This document shows positions 8,713 through 17,459 of a stretch of DNA of 64,000 bases, piece after piece. The notes beneath the pieces are model-generated. The model saw only the letters and a list, made by a program, of their open reading frames with translations, was not told the DNA's origin and ran no database searches. The stretch is taken from NCBI RefSeq assembly GCF_002218005.2, contig NZ_AP018679.1, positions 620,001 to 684,000 on the forward strand. The letters are read 5' to 3'. Source of the DNA: Vibrio algivorus. Lineage in GTDB: Bacteria > Pseudomonadota > Gammaproteobacteria > Enterobacterales > Vibrionaceae. How positions within the stretch are numbered: the first letter of the stretch is position 1; the number at the start of each line of letters is the position of its first letter. The position numbers and the translations under genes were made by a program.

Positions 8713-8754
8713 TATACCCAAGTAACTTCAAAATGCAGAATTCACTTGAGTATA
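8713..8754. repeat. Short ERIC-related palindrome
   Basis: Starts TATACCCAAGTAACTTCAAAATGCA and ends CACTTGAGTATA, with the middle deleted so that only the two terminal arms remain (42 bp). It lies between modA and cobQ and would form one strong hairpin. It is a likely deletion derivative of the family seen complete at 46.6 and 54.0 kb. Confidence 0.7.
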
Positions 8755-8785
8755 TTCATTATGGCTTAAAAATCTTAACATCACT

Positions 8786-10270
8786 TTATCTAGAAAATAG
8801 TTCCGGCCAAAGTAAGGCGAGATTTAAATCTTGCTCAATACTATCTGCTAAACGATCCAGCGATTTGATTTGCTGATGCTCACGGCTAGTAATTGGCTGC
8901 AAATCAATTCCCCATGCCCATTCAACAATATGTGTAAAGGCTTGTGGTGCGTCAAAGATACCGTGGCAATAAGTACCAAAGATCATACCATCATCCGATA
9001 TAGCACCATCATATTTTTTACCACCTGAATCAGTGTTTATTGATATAGGTTGCTGTAAATCAACAAGCGTCTCACCTGCATGAATTTCATAACCAATAAT
9101 AGGAGCGACTTTTCCTTCTATTAAAGATATAGTGCCTGTTACTTGTATTAATGATTTATGGGGTTTGAGTTCTGTTGTTATATCTAAATAACCTAGTCCA
9201 TCGGCAGTCCCACTGGGTCCTTCAATGCCATCAGGATCTGCTATAGTTTTCCCCAACATTTGATAACCACCACAAATACCGACTAATTTACCGCCATAAC
9301 GCAAATGCTTTTCAATCTCTTTGTGCCAGCCTTGTTGCTGTAAAAAATCCAGATCGGCACGTACAGATTTACTACCCGGTAAAATAATCAGATCTGCTCC
9401 CGTCAGACTTTGACCTTGATAACGAAACTGAAAATCAATCTCCGGATGATGTTTAAACATATCAAAATCAGTGTGATTACTCATGCGAGGTAAAACTGGC
9501 ACAAATACAGTGAGCTTAGTTTGCTCATTTTTTGTTTGTTGGCTATCAACAGCGTCTTCTGCATCAAGCTCTAAACCATGTAAATACGGTAATACTCCAA
9601 TCACTGGCTTACCTGTTTTTTGTTCTAACCAATCTAATCCTGGGTTTAACAGTTCAATATCGCCACGAAAACGGTTGATTACAAACCCAATCACCCGGTC
9701 TTGCTCTGATTGAGATAATAACGCAAGCGTGCCATACAAGTGCGCAAACACACCACCTCGATCAATATCTGCCACAATGATCACGGGAACATCGGCTTCT
9801 TCTGCAAACCCCATATTAGCAATATCATTTTCTCGCAGATTAATTTCTGCTGGACTTCCCGCACCTTCAATCAAGATACAATCAAACTTCTGATTCAGTT
9901 GGGCGAAAGAATCTAACACGTAAGGCATGGTGTAATTTTTATAAGATAGGTTGCCCAAAATTGCTTCTGTTGGTAGCGCTTTACCTTGTACGATAATCTG
10001 CGCTTTCATATCAGTATTGGGTTTTAAGAGAATGGGATTCATGTGGACACTAGGCTCAACACCACAAGCAAAAGCTTGTAATGCTTGTGCTCGACCAATT
10101 TCCCCTCCATCTTTTGTTACCGCACTATTCAATGCCATATTTTGAGATTTAAATGGGGCAACTGAAATGCCTTTGCGCATCAACACGCGACATAGCCCTG
10201 CCACCAGCACGCTTTTTCCTGCATCGGAAGTTGTACCCTGTACCATTAACGCTTGCATCGGTTTTAACAT
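8786..10270 (-). CDS. cobQ: Cobyric acid synthase (adenosylcobyrate amidase)
   Basis: 494 residues. The N-terminal dethiobiotin-synthetase-like ATPase domain has a P-loop-like VQGTTSDAGKS near residue 10. The C-terminal glutamine-amidotransferase domain has the nucleophile Cys in LVGICGGYQMLG and the His in YCHGIFD. It amidates four carboxyl groups of adenosylcobyrinic diamide during cobalamin assembly or salvage. Full length for the family. A VOC-family gene lies 17 bp upstream on the same strand, probably in the same transcript. No other cobalamin gene is in the window, so pathway completeness cannot be judged. Confidence 0.95.
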   Translation of the reverse strand: MLKPMQALMVQGTTSDAGKSVLVAGLCRVLMRKGISVAPFKSQNMALNSAVTKDGGEIGRAQALQAFACGVEPSVHMNPILLKPNTDMKAQIIVQGKALPTEAILGNLSYKNYTMPYVLDSFAQLNQKFDCILIEGAGSPAEINLRENDIANMGFAEEADVPVIIVADIDRGGVFAHLYGTLALLSQSEQDRVIGFVINRFRGDIELLNPGLDWLEQKTGKPVIGVLPYLHGLELDAEDAVDSQQTKNEQTKLTVFVPVLPRMSNHTDFDMFKHHPEIDFQFRYQGQSLTGADLIILPGSKSVRADLDFLQQQGWHKEIEKHLRYGGKLVGICGGYQMLGKTIADPDGIEGPSGTADGLGYLDITTELKPHKSLIQVTGTISLIEGKVAPIIGYEIHAGETLVDLQQPISINTDSGGKKYDGAISDDGMIFGTYCHGIFDAPQAFTHIVEWAWGIDLQPITSREHQQIKSLDRLADSIEQDLNLALLWPELFSR

Positions 10271-10287
10271 AGTAGATCCGCCAGTGC

Positions 10288-10671
10288 TTAAGATTGATAA
10301 AGTTCTAGTGGTAGACCATCAGGATCTTTAAAGAAGGTAAAGTGTTTGCCGGTAAGCTCATCCATTCGGATCGGTTCACACACCACATTATGTGACTCAA
10401 GATAAGCAATACATTGCTCGATATCATCGACAGAAAAAGCTAAATGACGTAACCCACAAGCTTCAGGATAGTCAACTCGTGTTGGTGGGTTAGGAAAAGA
10501 AAACAGTTCTATTTGAGTGGTAGAAGAAACTTGTAAATCTAACTTATAAGAATCACGCGTTTCACGATAAGTTTCTTCTATGATCTTAAATTGCAAAACT
10601 TCCGAATAGAAATGCTTAGACTTTAAATAGTCAGAGCAAATAATCGCAATATGATCAATTTGATTAAACAT
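10288..10671 (-). CDS. VOC/glyoxalase-family metalloprotein (YaeR-like)
   Basis: 127 residues, one vicinal-oxygen-chelate domain. It is very close to E. coli YaeR: IDHIAIICSDY at the start, then the shared run ACGLRHLAFSVDD and FFKDPDGLPLELYQ at the end. Visible metal-ligand candidates are H7, the His in LRHLAF and the Glu in LELYQ. YaeR-like proteins are assigned to the glyoxalase I fold but their substrate is not established. It lies 17 bp upstream of cobQ on the same strand. Confidence 0.88.
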   Translation of the reverse strand: MFNQIDHIAIICSDYLKSKHFYSEVLQFKIIEETYRETRDSYKLDLQVSSTTQIELFSFPNPPTRVDYPEACGLRHLAFSVDDIEQCIAYLESHNVVCEPIRMDELTGKHFTFFKDPDGLPLELYQS

Positions 10672-10697
10672 TTCATTTCCTCATAAATAGCACAGAT

Positions 10698-10728
10698 AGA
10701 AAAAAGCCCCCAACTCTGGAGGCTTTAG
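10698..10728 (-). terminator. Terminator after the retropepsin-like lipoprotein gene
   Basis: On the minus strand AAAGCCTCC-agagtt-GGGGGCTTTTTT forms a GC-rich stem followed by a T run. It lies about 35 nt downstream of the stop at 10764. Confidence 0.8.
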
Positions 10729-10763
10729 AACTCGTCATCACAAGTAATAATGAAATACAGTGA

Positions 10764-11474
10764 TTACTTGCTCGCGTCTAATGAAACTTTAGGTTGAACA
10801 AATTCACGGCTAACATCGACAATCGCTACATCACGGAAGAAACTACGACCGAGTAACAATCCAAAATCCATGTGAGTACGATCCGCTAGCGTAAATGGGG
10901 TTTTTACTTTTAAGTCACCGACTTTGATCCAGCCTTCAACCACATAACGTTCAAACGTTTCATCTGAACTTGATTGACGAATAAATTTAGTTGATATCAC
11001 TGGTAGCTCTAATTCTTTTGATTCTTTACCATCATGAGCAAGTTTGAACTTCACCCATTTTTTTCCATCACGCTCAAAAGCAACGATATCAATCGCACTG
11101 ACTGAGGACGTTGTTGCACCAGTATCGATACGTGCAACCACATTGACATCTAAACCTTCAATATGAACCCACTCTTTTTGACCTAAAATTAATTTGCCGT
11201 CAGCATTTTTTTCACCAACAGAAACCGTTTCAGGTGCTTTTGGTTGCTTTGGCTTCACCGTCGGCATTGGCTTAGGTTTCACATTTGGGTGTTTCTCCAT
11301 AGGCGAAAGCTCTGACTCTGGCTTTTCTGCTGGCTGAGTCGTTGCCGCATTTTCCGGTTGAGTCGTTTCAGCTTTGCTTGTATCTGGTTTATCTGCTGGT
11401 TGTTCAGGCGTTGTTGAACAACCAACCATAACAACAGACATTAGTGCAGGAAGAAAAAAGCCCCATTTTTTCAT
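10764..11474 (-). CDS. Retropepsin-like lipoprotein (RimK-associated 'ATP-dependent zinc protease' family, PF05618)
   Basis: 236 residues from the ATG at 11474, chosen because AAAGG stands 9 nt before it. A lipoprotein signal ends at VVMVGC (Cys19). Next comes a Pro/Lys/Glu-rich linker of about 70 residues, then a PF05618 domain with the aspartic-protease-like motif RIDTGATTSSV and a C-terminal LLLGRSFFRD. The fold resembles half a retroviral aspartyl protease. Despite the family's database name, the motif argues for an Asp-based catalytic centre. It is anchored in the envelope, and the linker would let it reach across the periplasm. Substrate unknown. Confidence 0.85.
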   Translation of the reverse strand: MKKWGFFLPALMSVVMVGCSTTPEQPADKPDTSKAETTQPENAATTQPAEKPESELSPMEKHPNVKPKPMPTVKPKQPKAPETVSVGEKNADGKLILGQKEWVHIEGLDVNVVARIDTGATTSSVSAIDIVAFERDGKKWVKFKLAHDGKESKELELPVISTKFIRQSSSDETFERYVVEGWIKVGDLKVKTPFTLADRTHMDFGLLLGRSFFRDVAIVDVSREFVQPKVSLDASK

Positions 11475-11506
11475 GTTTAATAACCTTTTATTTTTGTACA
11501 TATGGC

Positions 11507-12691
11507 CTATTGAGCCAGAGTGTTTATCGCATTTGCTACATATTGTATGTCTTTTTCTTGCAAACCTGCAATATTAATACGGCCATCACCGACGCCATAA
11601 ATTCCATACTCTTCACGCAATTGCGTCATTTGTTCAGGCGAAAAGCCTAACACAGTGAACATACCTTTGTGTGACTTTATAAACTCAAATTGATCATTTT
11701 TATGACTATTCAGTAATTCTTGACACAGCGCTTGCCTTAAACCAACTAAACGTTGTTGCATCTCAACTAATTCGGCCTTCCATTGCTGAGTCAGGTGCTC
11801 ATTTTGCAATACCGTTTTCACTAATGCTGCTCCATGATCTGGCGGCATGGTATAAGTCGAACGAGCTAACGTCAGTAGTTTACCTTTAGCATTATTAGCT
11901 TCTTGTAAGTTTTTACCAATAACAATCGCCGCGCCAGTTCGTTCACGATATAGTCCAAAGTTTTTCGAACAAGATGTTGTAATCAACATTTCTTCTACAT
12001 TATTAGCCATGTGTTGTAAGCCAACAATGTCTTGCGCTAAACCATCACCAAAACCTTGATAAGCAATATCCACAAACGGTGTGAAACCATTTCTCTGGGA
12101 CAATTCTGTAATCGCTTTCCAATCATCTATGCTGATGTCTGCTCCTGTTGGGTTATGGCAGCAACCATGCAATAAAACCACATCTTTAGGCCCTGCTTGA
12201 GCAAGATCTGCAAGCATTCTAGTAGAATCCACCTGACGTGTTTCAGGATTGAAATAATGATAGAAACGCACTTTCAAACCGGCCGCTTCCATAACAGGAC
12301 GGTGATTGACATAACTTGGGTTACTGATCCACACCGTAGTTTCTGGCTCTGCAATTTTCAATAGATCACCCAGCATTCTCAATGCTCCACTTGCACCTGG
12401 AGTTTGAATCGCCGAAACACGAGAATAAGCCGAAGTATCTTTAAGCAGTAGATCTACCATACATTGATTGAACTCTTCACAACCTGCTAAGCCAACATAC
12501 GCTTTGGTCGTTTGTTCTTGAGCTTGTTGAGTTTGTGCCTGTTTAATAGCCGCCATTATGGGGGTTTGACCTTGGCTATTTTTATAGACACCAATGCCTA
12601 AATCTACTTTTTCTGGACGAGGATCGTTACGGTATGCCACGGATAATGACAATATAGGATCTTGCTGCGGAGCGGATAGATGAGAAAGCAT
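11507..12691 (-). CDS. tyrB: Aromatic amino acid aminotransferase (class I)
   Basis: 394 residues of the aspartate/tyrosine aminotransferase family. Visible motifs are VDLGIGVYKNSQG, the PLP-contact region HGCCHNPTGADIS, and the lysine that forms the Schiff base in TTSCSKNFGLYRERTG. It transfers amino groups between glutamate and the 2-oxo acids of Tyr, Phe or Asp. Sequence alone does not separate TyrB from AspC with certainty, although the short linker and VYKN pattern fit the Vibrio aromatic enzyme. It is transcribed alone, 32 bp upstream of the lipoprotein gene on the same strand. Confidence 0.88.
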   Translation of the reverse strand: MLSHLSAPQQDPILSLSVAYRNDPRPEKVDLGIGVYKNSQGQTPIMAAIKQAQTQQAQEQTTKAYVGLAGCEEFNQCMVDLLLKDTSAYSRVSAIQTPGASGALRMLGDLLKIAEPETTVWISNPSYVNHRPVMEAAGLKVRFYHYFNPETRQVDSTRMLADLAQAGPKDVVLLHGCCHNPTGADISIDDWKAITELSQRNGFTPFVDIAYQGFGDGLAQDIVGLQHMANNVEEMLITTSCSKNFGLYRERTGAAIVIGKNLQEANNAKGKLLTLARSTYTMPPDHGAALVKTVLQNEHLTQQWKAELVEMQQRLVGLRQALCQELLNSHKNDQFEFIKSHKGMFTVLGFSPEQMTQLREEYGIYGVGDGRINIAGLQEKDIQYVANAINTLAQ

Positions 12692-12750
12692 GAATACACA
12701 ACCCTGTGCTAATCAGTTAATAAAAATTTAAATTACCACCCACACAAAAA

Positions 12751-12783
12751 AAAATCGACGAGATTTTAAAACTCTCGTCGATA
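12751..12783 (-). terminator. Terminator of nrdD-nrdG
   Basis: ATCGACGAGA and TCTCGTCGAT pair across TTTTAAAA-type loop sequence, and the minus strand continues into an eight-T run. It lies 37 nt past the nrdG stop. Confidence 0.85.
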
Positions 12784-12819
12784 TTCTAACTCTAATATCA
12801 CTTAATGCTTGTTTTATCA

Positions 12820-13299
12820 TCAAGTAGTGCGCTTTTCCGTCAAGTAATGCACAACTTGGTTACTGCTCCCTCGCCATTGCAAACTAGGATCAGCCAGTTC
12901 TTTTTCAAATTTACCATCTACCAAGACATCTATGTAATCCACGATTTCTTTTTGTGATTCTGTTAAATCAGCTAAGGTATAACCCGTCCACATCCAAATA
13001 TCTTTGTCTGGGCACTCTAACTTCACTCGCTTAACGAGCTTTAATACCGCCGATAAATTCTGTGGATGCAGAGGGTCGCCGCCAGATAACGACAACCCAC
13101 GACGAAATATTCGAGTATCCTGCAAGTCACGAATAATCGCATCTTCATTTTCTTGGGTAAACCTGATTCCAGAGTTCAACGACCATGTGCTTTGGTTATA
13201 ACAGCCTTTGCATTGATGCACACATCCAGACACAAACAAAGTACAGCGAGTGCCGGGGCCATTAATAACATCAACAGAATAATACTGAGAAATGTTCAT
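12820..13299 (-). CDS. nrdG: Anaerobic ribonucleotide reductase activating protein
   Basis: 159 residues, a radical-SAM activase. The cluster-binding motif CVHQCKGCYNQ gives the Cys-x3-Cys-x2-Cys triad, and LSGGDPL is the SAM-contact motif. It uses a 4Fe-4S cluster and S-adenosylmethionine to generate the glycyl radical on NrdD. It follows nrdD after 136 bp containing a hairpin, so its level may be set separately by partial termination. Length is normal. Confidence 0.96.
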   Translation of the reverse strand: MNISQYYSVDVINGPGTRCTLFVSGCVHQCKGCYNQSTWSLNSGIRFTQENEDAIIRDLQDTRIFRRGLSLSGGDPLHPQNLSAVLKLVKRVKLECPDKDIWMWTGYTLADLTESQKEIVDYIDVLVDGKFEKELADPSLQWRGSSNQVVHYLTEKRTT

Positions 13300-13317
13300 T
13301 CGCTTCCAAATTCAAAA

Positions 13318-13369
13318 TAATACCAATCAAAGTAATTAGATGATTAGATAATTAATGCGATGGGTATAA
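13318..13369. repeat. Short TTGGTATTA-ended palindrome
   Basis: Begins TAATACCAATCAAAG and ends GATGGGTATAAC, so the ends are inverted repeats. Its complement (CTAATCATCTAATTACTTTG then ATTGGTATTA) closely resembles the segment ending at about 61907 and the right end of the 51442-51604 element. A third repeat family is proposed in the findings. Confidence 0.5.
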
Positions 13370-13384
13370 CACATCTAAAACAAC

Positions 13385-13420
13385 AAACGCAGCTTAAGGG
13401 TTTATGCTGCGTCTTTTTGA
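13385..13420. terminator. Hairpin between nrdD and nrdG
   Basis: ACGCAG and CTGCGT pair across a roughly 14-nt loop. The plus strand continues into CTTTTTG and the minus strand into TTGTTGTTTT. In the nrd direction it could act as a partial terminator, lowering nrdG relative to nrdD. Confidence 0.55.
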
Positions 13421-13435
13421 AGTTAGTGAGTATAG

Positions 13436-15574
13436 TTATAAATGTTTCACGCGGCGCTTTACTTCTTCTTGCTTACCATCATTAAACGGTCTTGCATCTG
13501 GACTACCTAAATAACCACATACACGACGCGTTACTGACACTTTACTTGAATCGTGATTACCACATTTAGGACAAGTAAAGCCTTTGCTGGTACATTCAAA
13601 TTCACCGGTATAACCACATTCATAACATTCATCAATTGGAGTATTGGTGCCATAGTAAGGCACGCGGCTATAGCTGTAATCCCAAACATTCTCTAGCGCT
13701 TCAATGTTGTGCTGCATATTAGGGAACTCGCCATAACAAATAAAACCACCACTTGAGATTCCAGGGTATGGCATCTCAAAATCGATTTTATCGTACGGTG
13801 TCACTTTCTTTTGTACATCTAAATGGAAGCTATTGGTGTAATAACCTTTATCCGTCACGCCTTCTATTACACCGAATTGTTTAGCATCTAAACGACAGAA
13901 ACGATTACATAAGTTTTCACTTGGCGTACCATACAAACTAAATGCATATCCCGTTTCGCTTGCCCAAGCTTCAACATGCTGCTTCATAAAGTCGATGATC
14001 TTAAGTGCTTTTAAGCGCAGATTCTCATCATCGTAGACATGATTTTCGCTACCAAATAGTGCTGCAACCGTTTCATGTACACCGATATAACCTAATGAGA
14101 TTGATGCACGACCATTTTTGAAAATCTCCGCAATGTTATCATCAGCATTTAAACGAACACCACATGCCCCTTCCATGTAAAGAATTGGGGCAACACGTGC
14201 TTTTACATTTTCTAAACGATGAATACGAGTATCTAATGCACGTCGAGCAAGTTTTAATTTAGTCTTCAATATTTCATAAAAACGCGTTTCATCACCTTGC
14301 GCCTCAATTGCAATACGAGGCAAGTTCAGGCTAACCACACCTAGGTTATTCCGGCCATCATGAATTAACTCACCATTTTCTTCATAAGTATTTAAGAAGC
14401 TGCGACATCCCATCGGTGTTTTGAATGAACCGGTCACTTCCACGACTTTATCGTAGTTCAGAATATCTGGGTACATACGCTTAGTCGCACACTCAAGTGC
14501 TAGCTGTTTAATGTCGTAGTTTGGATCACTTGGTTTATGGTTTAAACCATCACGAATTGCAAATACCAATTTAGGGAAAACCGCTGTTTTGCGATTTTTA
14601 CCGAGACCGGCAATACGGTTACGTAAAATAGACTGTTGAATGAGTTTACTCGCCCAAGATTCCCCTAAGCCAAAACCAAAGGTAACAAATGGAGTTTGCC
14701 CATTTGCGGTATGCAAGGTGTTCACTTCATATTCCAAAGACTGAAACGCGTCATAACATTCTTTTTCTGTCTGAGTTCGAGCAAATTCTTGTGGATTAGG
14801 TATATCCCATTCTTGAGCGAGTTTTAATTGCTTTTGGTGACTTGCGAGCACGTAAGGCTCAAGAATCTCATCAATACGGTTAATCGTAGTACCACCATAA
14901 ATGTGGCTAGCAACTTGCGCGATAATTTGCGCGGTAACAGCCGTGGCAGTAGAGATTGATTTCGGGGTATCAATTTCGGCATTACCCATTTTGAAACCGC
15001 GCGTTAACATACCTTCTAGGTCAATCAACATGCAGTTAAACATAGGGAAAAATGGAGCATAATCGAGATCGTGATAATGAATATCACCAGATTCGTGAGC
15101 ATGAACGATATCACGTGGCAGAATATGTTGTTTCGCATAATGCTTAGCCACGATGCCCGCTAACAAATCACGCTGGGTTGGGATCACTTTGCCATCTTTA
15201 TTAGCATTCTCATTGAGCAAGTCTGTGTTGTTCTGCTCAATAAGACCTTCAATTTCTTTATTTAGCGAACTGGTTTTCTCACGAGCAATATCTCTGTCAT
15301 GACGATATTCAATATAATGGCGTGCTAGTGATTTGTATTCACCTTGCATCAAATAGTTTTCCACCATGGTTTGGATATCTTGAATATGAATACCATCAGG
15401 AAAGTCAGCTTGAGTCTCAGTTAAACGCTGCTCAACACAAGCGGCTAATTGCTCGGCATACTCCTTTAATTGTTCATCAGCTTTATTTGCTGCACTCAGT
15501 ACTGCAGCCACGATTCTGTCTTGTTGAAACAAGGCTTGTGAGCCATCCCTTTTTATAACAATTAACTGACTCAT
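13436..15574 (-). CDS. nrdD: Anaerobic ribonucleoside-triphosphate reductase (class III)
   Basis: 712 residues from the ATG at 15574; the longer frame begins with TTG inside the ribosome site (AGGAGG, 10 nt before the ATG). The N-terminal ATP-cone (SQLIVIKRDGSQALF) senses dATP/ATP. The catalytic barrel follows, then a C-terminal zinc site with CYECGYTGEFEC and CPKCG pairs, and finally the glycyl-radical loop RRVCGYLGSPDAR. It reduces ribonucleoside triphosphates to dNTPs without oxygen and needs NrdG for activation. An FNR box and an NrdR box upstream fit its role. Complete and typical. Confidence 0.97.
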   Translation of the reverse strand: MSQLIVIKRDGSQALFQQDRIVAAVLSAANKADEQLKEYAEQLAACVEQRLTETQADFPDGIHIQDIQTMVENYLMQGEYKSLARHYIEYRHDRDIAREKTSSLNKEIEGLIEQNNTDLLNENANKDGKVIPTQRDLLAGIVAKHYAKQHILPRDIVHAHESGDIHYHDLDYAPFFPMFNCMLIDLEGMLTRGFKMGNAEIDTPKSISTATAVTAQIIAQVASHIYGGTTINRIDEILEPYVLASHQKQLKLAQEWDIPNPQEFARTQTEKECYDAFQSLEYEVNTLHTANGQTPFVTFGFGLGESWASKLIQQSILRNRIAGLGKNRKTAVFPKLVFAIRDGLNHKPSDPNYDIKQLALECATKRMYPDILNYDKVVEVTGSFKTPMGCRSFLNTYEENGELIHDGRNNLGVVSLNLPRIAIEAQGDETRFYEILKTKLKLARRALDTRIHRLENVKARVAPILYMEGACGVRLNADDNIAEIFKNGRASISLGYIGVHETVAALFGSENHVYDDENLRLKALKIIDFMKQHVEAWASETGYAFSLYGTPSENLCNRFCRLDAKQFGVIEGVTDKGYYTNSFHLDVQKKVTPYDKIDFEMPYPGISSGGFICYGEFPNMQHNIEALENVWDYSYSRVPYYGTNTPIDECYECGYTGEFECTSKGFTCPKCGNHDSSKVSVTRRVCGYLGSPDARPFNDGKQEEVKRRVKHL

Positions 15575-15627
15575 CCTAACCTTGCCTCCTAAAAACAATC
15601 ATGATATAGACAAAAATAAATCGAAAA

Positions 15628-15643
15628 ACACAATATGTTGTGT
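15628..15643. promoter_or_regulatory. NrdR box
   Basis: ACACAATATGTTGTGT is a 16-bp palindrome matching the NrdR consensus (ACACWATATATWGTGT type) with one change in the centre. It lies 54-69 bp before the nrdD start and covers the start point predicted from the GATAAT -10 element (15645-15650, minus strand). A weaker half-match lies about 31 bp closer to the gene, the spacing NrdR pairs usually show. Confidence 0.75.
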
Positions 15644-15671
15644 CATTATCGATTTTCTTCGCTAAGCAATC

Positions 15672-15685
15672 TTGATCTAAATCAA
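15672..15685. promoter_or_regulatory. FNR box, perfect match
   Basis: TTGATctaaATCAA agrees at every position with the FNR consensus TTGAT-N4-ATCAA. With the -10 hexamer GATAAT at 15650-15645 (minus strand), the predicted start is near 15638. That puts the box centre at about -41, the classic activating position. It lies in the divergent gap between nrdD and the secreted nuclease gene. Confidence 0.85.
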
Positions 15686-15842
15686 TAGATCTCGGAGGAA
15701 TAAAAAGATCTTTTTTTGCAAGTCCTTTTGCTCACAAAATGAAAAATAATCTGTGCAATAAATGCTCATATTTATTTAACTATGTTAAATTTTAGGCTCA
15801 TAGTGAAATGGTTATTAGAAACTTGTAAGAGACGATCTATAA

Positions 15843-16766
15843 ATGAAAATACAATGGACATGGTTCACTTATCTTTGGCTTTTTAGTCTCGTTTCTCTAC
15901 CTATTCCAGCAGCTTCATTAAAAGACGGTACTCTCAATATCGCGACATGGAACATAGAATGGCTGACCACGAACCCAAGCCACTCAATCAAAGAAAGTAA
16001 AAGAGATTCAGAAGACTTTTCTAGGCTCAACAACAAGTTTAATCAAATCTCACCAGCTATTCTTGCCTTTCAAGAAGTCGACTCTATAGAAGCAATTCAA
16101 AAAGTAGTTGGCCATGAATACCAAGTTTATTTATCCGATCGCGCTAAACCGCAATATTCCAATCTTCAGTTTCCCGATATCAACCAATATACTGGATTTG
16201 CAATATCTAAAAACTGGCTAATGGAAAACCAAGCAAACATTGTTGATCCTGAAGATATTTCACTACTACCGAATTCAAAACTGCGCTTTGCTGCCTATAT
16301 TGTATTAAAACAGGCCAACCAACCTGATATACACTTATTGTCGGTACATTTAAAAAGTGGCTGCCCCACTAAGAAAAAACGTTCACGTTCTTGTCGACAA
16401 TTATCTGAGCAAGCAGAGCAGCTAAATCAATGGTTAACAAGGCGAGTAAACCGTCAGGAAAGTTTCATTGTAATGGGCGATTTTAACCACAACCTAGCTT
16501 TTAAAGGCGACTGGATGTGGCAACAATTAACCTATGGATTGGATGACCAAGCAAAACTAGCAACTCAAATGACACCTGCGATCTGTCAAGTGAAATCAAA
16601 CCGTAAGCCCAATCAACTCTATCGCTATCCTAGTCTAATTGACCACATCATTGTGAGCCAAGCCAACCATACACAAGGTACACAGCAGATAACCTTTACG
16701 AGACAAGAAGCTTTGAATGATCACTTAAGTGATCATTGTCCGGTGGTGAGTGAAGTGAAATTGTAG
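15843..16766 (+). CDS. Secreted endonuclease/exonuclease/phosphatase-family protein
   Basis: 307 residues. A signal peptide ending near IPAAS is followed by an EEP (DNase I-like) domain. Motifs in order are ATWNIEWL, FQEVDS, LLSVHLKSGC, VMGDFNHN, LIDHIIVS and NDHLSDHCPV. These supply the metal-binding Asn/Glu and the catalytic His/Asp pairs of the fold. Likely an extracellular or periplasmic DNase or phosphodiesterase; the superfamily also includes sphingomyelinases, so the substrate is open. It is divergent from nrdD. A basic Cys-containing loop (CPTKKKRSRSC) could form a disulfide. Confidence 0.85.
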   Translation: MKIQWTWFTYLWLFSLVSLPIPAASLKDGTLNIATWNIEWLTTNPSHSIKESKRDSEDFSRLNNKFNQISPAILAFQEVDSIEAIQKVVGHEYQVYLSDRAKPQYSNLQFPDINQYTGFAISKNWLMENQANIVDPEDISLLPNSKLRFAAYIVLKQANQPDIHLLSVHLKSGCPTKKKRSRSCRQLSEQAEQLNQWLTRRVNRQESFIVMGDFNHNLAFKGDWMWQQLTYGLDDQAKLATQMTPAICQVKSNRKPNQLYRYPSLIDHIIVSQANHTQGTQQITFTRQEALNDHLSDHCPVVSEVKL

Positions 16767-17459
16767 TTAAAGCTTCATCGGTTTAATTTTATCTACATGC
16801 TTAATGTCACTACCATTCCAGACCATTTCTGTGTGAGAACATTGAATAACATCCTGCACAACATAAGGGGTAGACAAAGCCCAACAAACTCCTTTATCCG
16901 ATCGAACAGAATTATATTTAATGCCGGTCGTTTCAACCCTATTCATATAGATCTCTAGGCCAAATTTCTGAGCGGCTAGATAATTATCGGGATCGTATAT
17001 TAAATCAGACATAGCCTTGTCGGTTATATCAACGCAGTTTGAATCATCAAAAGTAAACTTCAAAGTTCTAAAAATAATGCGGTCATATTTGAGACCAATA
17101 ACATTACTCCAGTACTTTGCTTGGTGGAATTGAACTTCTCGTGTAGCGGTTTTTTCATCATCAGCAATATAAAGCATGCCGTGTTGGCCATTAGCAAAGC
17201 GTGAGCCATCTCGATTGATATGGGTAAAGGCTGCGATGGCGTAACTGCGGCCTCTTTTACAATGAAATGGAATTTCCTTTTGATCTAAAAGCGACATATC
17301 CCCAAGCTCATTAGCAAGGCGTGGATTGGTTAATGCTTGCAGTTCATACAATGCTGCAAATTCATCCTCATTCGCAACATCATCAAAAAGGTTAATCGTT
17401 GGGTATTTAGATGGAATAAGACGAAAACCTTGAACGACAGAAGTCACGTTTACCCCCAT
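16767..17459 (-). CDS. RES-domain toxin
   Basis: 230 residues from the ATG at 17459, which overlaps the antitoxin stop by 10 nt (ATGGGGGTAA). The longer frame begins with TTG well inside the antitoxin gene. The RES domain is visible as FRLIPSKYPTINLFDD at the N-terminus, the central GQHGMLYIADDEKTATREV, and the C-terminal GIKYNSVRSDKG motif. Characterised RES toxins degrade NAD+ and stop growth. With its upstream Xre partner it forms a type II module. The R, Y, E and S residues of the family are in place, so it looks intact. Confidence 0.87.
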   Translation of the reverse strand: MGVNVTSVVQGFRLIPSKYPTINLFDDVANEDEFAALYELQALTNPRLANELGDMSLLDQKEIPFHCKRGRSYAIAAFTHINRDGSRFANGQHGMLYIADDEKTATREVQFHQAKYWSNVIGLKYDRIIFRTLKFTFDDSNCVDITDKAMSDLIYDPDNYLAAQKFGLEIYMNRVETTGIKYNSVRSDKGVCWALSTPYVVQDVIQCSHTEMVWNGSDIKHVDKIKPMKL

